A stretch of 40,097 nucleotides of DNA from Sphingomonadales bacterium. Lineage in GTDB: Bacteria > Pseudomonadota > Alphaproteobacteria > Sphingomonadales > Sphingomonadaceae. The notes below the pieces were generated by a model. The model worked only from the letters and a program-made list of their open reading frames with translations, ran no database searches and was not told the origin of the DNA. This document shows, in pieces, positions 8,264 through 14,419 of the stretch. Location: NCBI GenBank assembly GCA_017309275.1, contig JAFKLT010000077.1, positions 1-40,097 of the forward strand. Direction: 5' to 3'. How positions within the stretch are numbered: position 1 is the stretch's first letter; each line of letters opens with the position of its first letter. Both the position numbers and the translations under genes were made by a program.

Positions 8264-9454
8264 ATGCTGCCGCTATTGGACGGGGTCCGGATTATCGAGG
8301 TCGGCGCGGTCGTGCTTGGCCCCTATGCCGGTCAGATTCTGGCCGACCTGGGTGCCGAGGTGATCAAGGTGGAGGCGCTCGACGGCGACATCGCCCGCAA
8401 TGCGCACCCTGCGGGTCCGGGCGGCGGCGCGCTGTTCCTCAACAATAATCGCAACAAGCGCATGCTCGCGATCGACCTCAAGAAGCCGGAGGGGCGCGCG
8501 GCGCTCGCCCGGCTGATCCGCACCGCCGACGTCTTTTTCCACAATATGCGCGTCGACGCGGCCGAACGGCTGGGCCTTGGCTTCGACGCGGTGGCAGAGG
8601 TGAATCCCCGAGTCATCCATTGCGCGGCGATCGGCTTCGGCCAGCGCGGCCCCTATCGCGACCGACCGGCCTTCGACGACATCATCCAGGCGGCCAGCGG
8701 CCTGGCCGGGATCGACGCCGCTTCGGGCGGCGACCCCCGCTTCGTGCCCACGGTCCTCGCCGACAAGGTCGCGGCGCTGCACGCCGTGTACGGCATCCTC
8801 GCCGCCCTCGTCGCGCGCGCGAACGGCCGCACGGGGCCGATCAAGGTAGAGGTGCCGATGTTCGAGGCGCTGGCCGCCTTCCTGTTGAACGAGCATCTTG
8901 CGGGCGCGACCTTCGCCGCCGACGGCGCGCTCGGCTATCCGCGCATCCTCTCCCCCAACCGCCGCCCGTTCCGTACCGCCGACGGATGGATCGCGGTGCT
9001 GCCCTATACCGAACGGCAGTGGCGATCATTCCTCACGGAGGTCGGGCGCGGCGACATTGCGGAAGAAGGCTGGTTCGCCGATCCACGCGAACGCCCCGCG
9101 CATATCGACGAACTTTACGCGATCGTCGCGGAAAGCCTGCCCGCGCGATCGACCGCCGTGTGGCTCGAAACGCTTGCGGCGCGCGACATCCCCTGTTCGG
9201 CGGTCCCCGACCTGCCCGGGCTGCTCGACGACCCGCATCTGGCCGAGATCGGCTTCTTCGATGTCCCGGACGGCTATCCCGAGGGCATCAAGCGCGCCCT
9301 GCCCCAGCCGGTGCTGTTCGACGGCATCCCCCCCGCCCCCGACATCGCGCCCCGCGCGCTGGGCGCCGACAGCCGCGCGCTGCTACAAGAGGCCGGGTTC
9401 GACCAAAGCGAAATCGACGTGCTGGTCCACTCAGGGACCATCGCCGCCGCGTGA
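8264..9454 (+). CDS. CaiB/BaiF family (class III) CoA-transferase
   Basis: 396 aa, full length for the family. The N-terminal Rossmann-type part begins LDGVRIIEVGAVVLGPYAGQILADLGAEVIKVE, of which the key elements are the GPYAGQ and GAEVIKVE segments. The catalytic Asp that forms acyl-anhydride intermediates is expected in the RPAFDDIIQAASG segment (residues ~135-147). The enzyme moves CoA between carboxylic acids or CoA esters in the cytoplasm. The acid cannot be read from sequence. AGGGGAGAG lies just upstream of the ATG. It stands alone, facing the convergent hydrolase gene, so its pathway partners are not in this window. Confidence 0.9.
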   Translation: MLPLLDGVRIIEVGAVVLGPYAGQILADLGAEVIKVEALDGDIARNAHPAGPGGGALFLNNNRNKRMLAIDLKKPEGRAALARLIRTADVFFHNMRVDAAERLGLGFDAVAEVNPRVIHCAAIGFGQRGPYRDRPAFDDIIQAASGLAGIDAASGGDPRFVPTVLADKVAALHAVYGILAALVARANGRTGPIKVEVPMFEALAAFLLNEHLAGATFAADGALGYPRILSPNRRPFRTADGWIAVLPYTERQWRSFLTEVGRGDIAEEGWFADPRERPAHIDELYAIVAESLPARSTAVWLETLAARDIPCSAVPDLPGLLDDPHLAEIGFFDVPDGYPEGIKRALPQPVLFDGIPPAPDIAPRALGADSRALLQEAGFDQSEIDVLVHSGTIAAA

Positions 9455-9497
9455 TCGGACGCGCCGACAGCGGCGGCGCGGTGCAATCAACGACGGC

Positions 9498-10334
9498 CTA
9501 GTGAAAATGCTGAAGCAGGAAGGCGGCCGCCCGCTCGCGCACCTGTGCAGCATAGTCGCTTCGGTATGCATGGTCGCTCGACATGGCGAACCCGTGATCG
9601 GCCCCCTCATAGGAATGGATTTCGAGTATGCGCCCCAAGCGATGCCCCTCTGAGCGCAACTCTTCCATGTCCTTCGCAGGCGTTAAATGGTCGGCGGTGC
9701 CATAGTGGAACTGAGATGGCGCAATCATGCGCCTGTACAAATCCATGCCCTGTGGGCGGCTCGTGGAAATGCCGCCGTCGCCACCGAAATTGTGAAGTGC
9801 GACATGGATACCCACCAGGACGCCAAGTTCGTCGCGATTGGGAGTGTCGTTCCACAACAGGCCACAATATCCGCCTCCGCAATAGCCGACCAATGCGATC
9901 TGTCCCTCACCTCGGCCAATCCCTTCCTCTCGCATCTGCGCGAGGCCCGCACGCGTGTCCTCGATATAGCGATCGCCGAAGCCTCGCCCCGTCAACGTCG
10001 AACGTGGGATGGTGGTCGGATCGGGCTCGCGTGTCGTGGGATTGGCGGCGAAGGCAACGAAACCTAGGAGCGCCAGCCAATCGACCGTGTCGCGGACGTC
10101 GACCGGCAGACCTGCATTGCCGTGCATCACCGTCACGACGGGCGCGTGACGACGGCTCGTTCGGTAAGCGACATAGCCTTCGATCCGGGCACCGTCGCGA
10201 GAATAGCCATAGTCGCGACGAACAAGGTGGCGGCTTGACGAGAGTTCATGCGCGCGGGCGACCAGCGGAGCGGCAAACGCCGCACCGACGAACGCGCGAC
10301 GGCTGATGCGATCACACCCGTCAAACAGGCACAT
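9498..10334 (-). CDS. Tat-exported dienelactone hydrolase family protein
   Basis: 278-aa alpha/beta hydrolase. The N-terminus SRRAFVGAAFAAPLVARA looks like a Tat signal. The nucleophile elbow is GYCGGGYCG, with Cys rather than Ser as in dienelactone hydrolases. The acid residue is probably Asp in GTADHLTP and the base His in GADHGF. It should hydrolyse a small ester or lactone in the periplasm; the substrate is unknown. GAGG lies 5 bp before the ATG. Codons such as CCA, GGA, CGA, TTA, ATA, ACT and TCT are much more frequent than in the flanking genes. With its position beside a tRNA gene, this suggests acquisition from another genome. Confidence 0.85.
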   Translation of the reverse strand: MCLFDGCDRISRRAFVGAAFAAPLVARAHELSSSRHLVRRDYGYSRDGARIEGYVAYRTSRRHAPVVTVMHGNAGLPVDVRDTVDWLALLGFVAFAANPTTREPDPTTIPRSTLTGRGFGDRYIEDTRAGLAQMREEGIGRGEGQIALVGYCGGGYCGLLWNDTPNRDELGVLVGIHVALHNFGGDGGISTSRPQGMDLYRRMIAPSQFHYGTADHLTPAKDMEELRSEGHRLGRILEIHSYEGADHGFAMSSDHAYRSDYAAQVRERAAAFLLQHFH

Positions 10335-10558
10335 GGAACCTCATCATCAAATGCGGCGGGCAAAGTTTTGGGGTAGCGCCGCTTCCACCCGCCCCGATCG
10401 AAGCGAACTTTACGAAGCACAGGGTTCGCGTTCAAACGGCGCTCGACCAAAGCGGCAATAGCGTCGCCCAAAGCGACAAGTTCAAGCTGCTCCAACCGTG
10501 CCGATCGCGCGGGGGCCTTGGAAACACGCCCTGATCGGTGCGCAGCTTGGTTCGGAAA

Positions 10559-10635
10559 TGGCGCGCCCGGCAGGATTCGAACCTGCGACCACCCGCTTAG
10601 AAGGCGGGTGCTCTATCCAGCTGAGCTACGGGCGC
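10559..10635 (-). tRNA. tRNA-Arg (anticodon TCT), CCA encoded
   Basis: On the minus strand the gene reads GCGCCCG (acceptor 5'), the D-arm AGCTCAGCTGGATAGAGC, an anticodon stem around CTTCTAA (anticodon TCT), the T-arm GGTTCGAATCC, and CGGGCGC (acceptor 3') followed by discriminator G and an encoded CCA at 10561-10559. All seven acceptor pairs match. It decodes AGA (and AGG by wobble) Arg codons, rare in this GC-rich genome. Confidence 0.96.
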
Positions 10636-10708
10636 GTGCACAGGGCTATGGGCAGCGCGAATAGCGTGGTTTGCCTCGGCCGCAAAGCGCGTTAAGCAGC
10701 GTCTTGCG

Positions 10709-11497
10709 ATGATCGATGCTCCCACCCCTTCCGCAACGCCTGCGCATGTCCGCGCGGGTACGATCCGGCACTTTCGCTATTACGACCTCGTGATGGCGGC
10801 GTTCGTTGCCGTACTGCTGCTCAGCAACATCATCGGGGCGTCCAAACTTTCGATGGTGGGCGGCCTGACCTTTGGTGCGGGCATCCTCTTCTTTCCGATC
10901 AGCTATGTCATCGGCGACGTGCTAACCGAGGTTTATGGCTATGCGCGCGCGCGCCGGGTGATCTGGACGGGTTTCGCAGCCTTGCTGTTCATGGCTTTGA
11001 TGAGTTGGATCGTGCTCGCCATGCCGCCCGCACAGGATTGGTGGTGCAGCGGGACCGAGAGTCTGGCGCTGAAATCGGGCGAGGCGGGCGGAACCGGTAC
11101 GATCTGTCAAGCGACCTATGAAAGCGTATTCGGCGCGGCGTGGCGCATTGTTCTTGCATCGATAACCGCCTTCTGGGCCGGCGAGTTCGTGAACTCCTAT
11201 GTCCTCGCGCGCATGAAGCTAGCGACTGAGGGACGTCATTTATGGATGCGCACGATCGGATCGACCGTTGTAGGCCAAGGCATCGATAGCCTGATCTTTT
11301 ATCCCATCGCCTTTCTCGGCATCTGGGAAACCGAACAGGTATTGCTGGTGCTTACCACCAATTGGGCGATGAAAGTTGCATGGGAGGCCGCGCTGACCCC
11401 GGTAACCTATGTGGTAGTTGGTGCGTTGAAGCGCCGCGAGGGTGTCGACGTGTTCGATGAAGGCACCGACTTCAACCCCTTCGGCGCCAAAGTCTGA
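10709..11497 (+). CDS. yhhQ: Queuosine precursor transporter (YhhQ family)
   Basis: 262-aa integral membrane protein of the VUT/YhhQ family, with about six hydrophobic segments. Family hallmarks are the LLLSNIIGASKL segment (~35-46), SYVIGDVLTEVYGYARARRVIW (key residues D71, E75, Y77 approximately), and the C-terminal GQGIDSLIFYPIAFLG and NWAMKVAWEAALTPVTY. It takes up the 7-deazaguanine precursors preQ0/preQ1 for queuosine in tRNA. No clear ribosome-binding site precedes the ATG, so an alternative start is possible. It is followed 21 bp later by a small membrane protein gene, probably in one transcript. Confidence 0.9.
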   Translation: MIDAPTPSATPAHVRAGTIRHFRYYDLVMAAFVAVLLLSNIIGASKLSMVGGLTFGAGILFFPISYVIGDVLTEVYGYARARRVIWTGFAALLFMALMSWIVLAMPPAQDWWCSGTESLALKSGEAGGTGTICQATYESVFGAAWRIVLASITAFWAGEFVNSYVLARMKLATEGRHLWMRTIGSTVVGQGIDSLIFYPIAFLGIWETEQVLLVLTTNWAMKVAWEAALTPVTYVVVGALKRREGVDVFDEGTDFNPFGAKV

Positions 11498-11518
11498 GTA
11501 TCCCGAGGTTTTATTTTC

Positions 11519-11911
11519 ATGACGTTGATAGAATTGGCTTCGCTGTTCGAGGCCCGCAAACTCTCGGTCATCGAGGCGACGGGCCTCGATAAGGATGCGC
11601 TTCACATCTACTTCGGGATGGCGCTGTTCCTGGTTATCCGGCTTGTATGGCGCGGGCGCGGCGGGTGGGTCGCGGCGTGGCTGGCGGTGCTGGCCATGGC
11701 TTGCGGCGGCGAATTGCTCGACATGACCGCTGAATATGGCGGATCGGCGATTCAGCCCGATGCCGCGCACTGGCACGACATCTGGAACACGATGTTCTGG
11801 CCGACGGTGCTGCTGTTCGTCGGGCGCTGGCTGCAACCGGCACCGAAAGCGCCGGCCGAGGCGAAGCCCGAGTTAGGCGAGTACGCCGAGAGCCGCCTCG
11901 AACAGGCGTAG
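11519..11911 (+). CDS. Small membrane protein, unknown function
   Basis: 130 aa with three hydrophobic segments: ~28-42 ([15 protein letters not shown]), ~50-63 ([13 protein letters not shown]) and ~95-106 ([13 protein letters not shown]). A polar linker contains HDIWNT. I do not recognise the family; the arrangement (short helices, an acidic residue after the second helix, HDIWNT) is distantly like VanZ-type proteins. It follows the queuosine-precursor transporter by 21 bp and is probably co-transcribed. Its last 39 bp overlap the convergent end of purQ. Confidence 0.7.
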   Translation: MTLIELASLFEARKLSVIEATGLDKDALHIYFGMALFLVIRLVWRGRGGWVAAWLAVLAMACGGELLDMTAEYGGSAIQPDAAHWHDIWNTMFWPTVLLFVGRWLQPAPKAPAEAKPELGEYAESRLEQA

Positions 11912-12538
11912 TCCGTCGGTGCCGCCGTGCGCGCGGTCGATCGCGCGTTCGGGATGCGGCATCATACCCAGAACATTGCCCGCATCGTTCAGCACGCCCG
12001 CGATGTCGCGTGCCGATCCATTGACGCTGTCGGCATAGCGGAACGCGACGCGCCCCTCGCCCTCGATCCGGTCCAGCGTCTCGGCGTCGGCGAAATAATT
12101 GCCGTCATGGTGCGCGACGGGGATATTGATCGCCTCGTCGGAGCCATAGGCCGCGGTGAACATCGACTGGCTGTTGGCGACGGTGAGCGGCACCGTGCGG
12201 CAAACGAAGTTCAGCCCCGCATTGCGCATCAGCGCGCCCGGCAGCAATTGCGCTTCGGTCAGCACCTGAAAGCCATTGCATACGCCAAGCACCGGCACCC
12301 CCCGCCCTGCGGCATCGGACACCGCACGCAGGATCGGCGAACGCGCGGCCATCGCACCCGAACGAAGATAGTCGCCATAGGAAAAGCCGCCGGGCAGCGC
12401 GATGAAGTCGACGCCGTCCGGCAGTTCGCTCTCGCGGTGCCAGACCATCGCGGGTGCGCGCCCGGTGACCTGTTCGAGCGCGACGGCCATGTCGCGGTCG
12501 CAATTGGAGCCGGGAAAGACGATGACGGCGGTCTTCAT
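11873..12538 (-). CDS. purQ: Phosphoribosylformylglycinamidine synthase glutaminase subunit
   Basis: 221-aa class I glutamine amidotransferase that supplies ammonia for the FGAR-to-FGAM step of purine synthesis, acting with PurS and PurL. Visible elements are [10 protein letters not shown] at the N-terminus, [11 protein letters not shown], the nucleophile Cys in VLGVCNGFQ, and the catalytic His/Glu in MPHPERA. The start is preceded by GGGAG at 9 bp. It lies 23 bp downstream of purS in the same orientation. Its stop lies inside the convergent small membrane protein gene. purL is not in the window. Confidence 0.97.
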   Translation of the reverse strand: MKTAVIVFPGSNCDRDMAVALEQVTGRAPAMVWHRESELPDGVDFIALPGGFSYGDYLRSGAMAARSPILRAVSDAAGRGVPVLGVCNGFQVLTEAQLLPGALMRNAGLNFVCRTVPLTVANSQSMFTAAYGSDEAINIPVAHHDGNYFADAETLDRIEGEGRVAFRYADSVNGSARDIAGVLNDAGNVLGMMPHPERAIDRAHGGTDGLRLFEAALGVLA

Positions 12539-12561
12539 GGGCGTGGCTCCCTGTCCTGCGC

Positions 12562-12792
12562 TCAGGCGCGTTCGATACGATAGTTTTCGATCACCGTGTT
12601 CGCGAGCAGCTTTGCGCACATCGCGTCGAGATCGGCATCGCTGGTGCTGTCGGCGACATCGAGTTCGATGAACCGCCCCGCGCGAACGTCCGCAACGCCG
12701 CCAAAACCCAGCCCTTCGAGCGCGTGATGGATCGCCTTGCCCTGCGGGTCGAGAACCCCCGGCTTGAGCGTCACATAGACATTCACTTTCAT
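12562..12792 (-). CDS. purS: Phosphoribosylformylglycinamidine synthase subunit PurS
   Basis: 76 aa, the usual size. The protein starts [18 protein letters not shown] and includes the [21 protein letters not shown] segment, both typical of PurS. PurS is a small bridge that holds PurQ and the small PurL together and helps channel ammonia. A weak AAAGGT site precedes the start. It is the first gene of a purS-purQ pair and is divergent from the bfd gene across a 194-bp region. purC lies about 6 kb away on the same strand, so the purC-purS-purQ order seen in many alphaproteobacteria has been opened by inserted genes. Confidence 0.96.
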   Translation of the reverse strand: MKVNVYVTLKPGVLDPQGKAIHHALEGLGFGGVADVRAGRFIELDVADSTSDADLDAMCAKLLANTVIENYRIERA

Positions 12793-12908
12793 CGGGGCGG
12801 ACCTTTGCTTGCGAGGGTCGGAAAACGGGTTGGGAAATATGGGCGCGCCTATGCCCGCGAATCATTTTGCGGGCAAGGGGCGTGCCCACGAAAATGCCGC
12901 TTTTCAGA

Positions 12909-12925
12909 TTGCGAACCAGTCGCAA
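12909..12925. promoter_or_regulatory. Candidate Fur-type operator 1 upstream of bfd
   Basis: TTGCGA-N5-TCGCAA is a perfect 6-bp-arm palindrome of 17 bp, 62-78 bp before the bfd start. The TTGCGAAT..ATTCGCAA shape resembles Fur-type boxes described for alphaproteobacteria. The assignment to Fur is from general knowledge and not proven. Confidence 0.55.
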
Positions 12926-12933
12926 CTTTCTTG

Positions 12934-12950
12934 TTGCGAATTCGTCGCAC
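12934..12950. promoter_or_regulatory. Candidate Fur-type operator 2 upstream of bfd
   Basis: TTGCGAATTCGTCGCAC repeats the TTGCGA-N5-TCGCA pattern with one mismatch at the last base. Its centre is 25 bp from that of operator 1. It is immediately followed by an AT-rich stretch (TATTCCTAGAT) that could be part of the bfd promoter. Confidence 0.55.
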
Positions 12951-12986
12951 TATTCCTAGATGAGGATTGTTGAGAAGGATTCGCAC

Positions 12987-13160
12987 ATGGTCGTCTGTGT
13001 CTGCAACGCAATAAGGGAACGTGATCTGCGCGATGTCGCGCGGGACGGCCAATTGCGGTGTGCAAAGGCCGCCTATGCGCAATTGGGTCGCAAACCCAAG
13101 TGCGGACAGTGCCTGCCATTCGCTCGCAATATCATCAGCGACGTCGCCGCGACCGCCTGA
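12987..13160 (+). CDS. bfd: Bacterioferritin-associated ferredoxin
   Basis: 57-aa [2Fe-2S] protein. The four Cys ligands are in VCVCNAI near the N-terminus and KPKCGQC in the C-terminal half, the Bfd-type CxC...CxxC arrangement; a further Cys is in LRCAK. Bfd docks on bacterioferritin and passes electrons to the haem so that stored Fe(III) is released as Fe(II). The start at 12987 has GAGAAGGA 7 bp upstream and gives the usual length; an in-frame ATG at 12960 would add nine residues. It precedes bfr by 98 bp. Two candidate Fur operators lie in front, as expected for a gene induced when iron is short. Confidence 0.93.
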   Translation: MVVCVCNAIRERDLRDVARDGQLRCAKAAYAQLGRKPKCGQCLPFARNIISDVAATA

Positions 13161-13189
13161 TTTTCCTCGGAAATCCGCCATTTTCGACC

Positions 13190-13218
13190 TTGGCCTGATC
13201 GGGCCTGGGGGGTATAAT
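13190..13218 (+). promoter_or_regulatory. Candidate bfr promoter
   Basis: TTGGCC (13190-13195), a 17-bp spacer and a perfect TATAAT (13213-13218) give a sigma70-type promoter. It predicts a transcript start near 13225 and a leader of about 34 nt before bfr. bfr could thus be expressed apart from bfd. Confidence 0.55.
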
Positions 13219-13258
13219 GCTGCCCGTTATTCCCACCAGAAAAGAACAGGACATACCG

Positions 13259-13741
13259 ATGAAGGGCGACGCAAAGGTCATCGATTTTCTCAACGAAGCG
13301 CTCAAGAACGAGCTGACCGCGATCAACCAATATTGGCTGCATTATCGCATGCTCGACAATTGGGGCGTCGCACGCCTCGCGCATTTCGAGCGTGAAGAGT
13401 CGATCGACGAGATGAAGCATGCCGACAAGCTTGCCGACCGCATTCTCTTCCTGGGCGGCCTGCCCAACTTCCAGCTTCTCGGGCGCCTGCGCGTCGGCGA
13501 GACGGTCGAAGAGATACTGAGGGCCGACCTGGCGATCGAAGAAGAAGCCATCCCGCTGCTGAAGGACGCGATCGCGCACAGCGAAAGCGTGCGCGACTAT
13601 GTGAGCCGCGACCTCTTCTCCGACATCCTCGAAAGCGAGGAGCATCATGTCGACGAACTCGAAAAGCAGTTCGAGATGATCGAGCGCATGGGAATCGAAA
13701 ACTACATTCAGCTCCAGTCGAAGCCGGTCAGCGACGATTGA
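13259..13741 (+). CDS. bfr: Bacterioferritin
   Basis: 160-aa haem-containing ferritin that forms 24-subunit shells, oxidises Fe(II) and stores ferric mineral in the cytoplasm. All ferroxidase ligands are at the canonical positions: Glu18, Glu51, His54, Glu94, Glu127 and His130. Met52, the axial haem ligand shared by two subunits, is also present in DEMKHAD. The start is the ATG at 13259, with AGGA about 7 bp upstream, which matches the family N-terminus (MKGD.KVI..LN). It lies downstream of bfd, with its own promoter candidate and a strong terminator after it. Confidence 0.97.
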   Translation: MKGDAKVIDFLNEALKNELTAINQYWLHYRMLDNWGVARLAHFEREESIDEMKHADKLADRILFLGGLPNFQLLGRLRVGETVEEILRADLAIEEEAIPLLKDAIAHSESVRDYVSRDLFSDILESEEHHVDELEKQFEMIERMGIENYIQLQSKPVSDD

Positions 13742-13807
13742 TCGGCGTGTCGATGTCGATCCGGCTTCTGCCGGACCGACAAGAAGCACGGAAAACCAAG
13801 GGTTTTT

Positions 13808-13834
13808 GGAGGCGCTTTCGGGCGCCTCTTTTTT
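13808..13834 (+). terminator. Rho-independent terminator after bfr
   Basis: GAGGCGC (13809-13815) pairs with GCGCCTC (13822-13828) around a 6-nt loop and is followed by a run of six T (13829-13834). It should end bfr transcripts before the Fur-type box at 13844. Confidence 0.88.
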
Positions 13835-13843
13835 CGCTTGTAT

Positions 13844-13860
13844 TTGCGAATAATTCTCAA
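13844..13860. promoter_or_regulatory. Candidate Fur-type operator 3 (downstream of bfr)
   Basis: TTGCGAATAATTCTCAA is a near-perfect palindrome (TTGCGAAT-A-ATTCTCAA, one mismatch) and the best example of this motif in the window. It lies 10 bp after the bfr terminator and 121 bp before the next gene. Any promoter it controls must therefore drive the stem-loop region at 13885-13931 and/or the Cys-rich gene. Confidence 0.6.
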
Positions 13861-13884
13861 TAGCACAGTCGGGCAGTCCCCTCC

Positions 13885-13931
13885 TGCCGGCCGCTGCATC
13901 TTCAAGCTGCATCAAAGCGGCCGGCATCTTT
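13885..13931 (+). other. Stem-loop with T-rich tail between Fur box and gene
   Basis: TGCCGGCCGCT (13885-13895) and AGCGGCCGGCA (13915-13925) form a perfect 11-bp stem with a 19-nt loop, followed by TCTTTTTC. It lies ~25 bp after the Fur-type box and ~50 bp before the downstream start. It could be a terminator of a short RNA, an attenuator in the leader of the next gene, or a structural hairpin. Confidence 0.5.
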
Positions 13932-13981
13932 TTCGGCCCCGGAGCGGGACCAAGCCAACGGGTCGATAAGCGGGAGGCTTC

Positions 13982-14410
13982 ATGCAGAGCAGCGAACTGG
14001 TCCGGAAATTCACCGAGCAACCGTTGGTTCGCGACCTGCCCGTCGATGCGGCCCAGGCGGTTCTCGCGCTCCGCTATTGCATCCTTTGCCGCCGCAGCGA
14101 ACGCGATCCGATGCCCGAACTCGAGCGGCGCTGGGGCAATATCCTGGCTGCGCGGCGCTATCGCCTAGTGGTCGAAGCGATCGGCCATATCTGGCCCGAC
14201 CCCTTCGCCGTTGCCCCGCCCTGTTGCCCGCGCATCAGCTTCGACGAAGCCCTGCTTGCGGACATCGTCATCGCGGCCGGCGCGCGCGACCGGGTGCAGT
14301 TCGACTGCCTGACCGGCGAGATGCTGGGCAGCGACGCGCGCGAGATGCTGTTCGTCGCGCTGGAGAATTTCGTCCGCGCCCGCGCGCCGGGGCGTGTCGG
14401 CGGGCTGTAG
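13982..14410 (+). CDS. Cys-rich protein, DUF6628-like, iron-linked context
   Basis: 142-aa soluble protein without a signal peptide. It has a CxxC (RYCILCRR, ~residues 33-36) and a PPCCPRISFDE segment (~79-89). That segment resembles the APCCCPRMT.DE signature I associate with the DUF6628 family common in sphingomonads. Family assignment is from memory and moderate. The four Cys residues could bind iron or zinc. GGGAGG lies 4 bp before the ATG. It follows bfd-bfr and has the best Fur-type box of the window upstream, so a role in iron handling is a reasonable guess; no biochemical function is known to me. Confidence 0.7.
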   Translation: MQSSELVRKFTEQPLVRDLPVDAAQAVLALRYCILCRRSERDPMPELERRWGNILAARRYRLVVEAIGHIWPDPFAVAPPCCPRISFDEALLADIVIAAGARDRVQFDCLTGEMLGSDAREMLFVALENFVRARAPGRVGGL

Positions 14411-14419
14411 CGCCAGCCG

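Noticed and set aside
10335-10558. Possible tRNA-associated attachment site or integrase gene
   Set aside because: No integrase is present, and I found no repeat of the tRNA 3' end in the neighbouring kilobase.
12852-12875. A purine riboswitch in the purS leader
   Set aside because: Only a simple GCCCGC/GCGGGC hairpin is present, without the conserved three-way junction and loop sequences.
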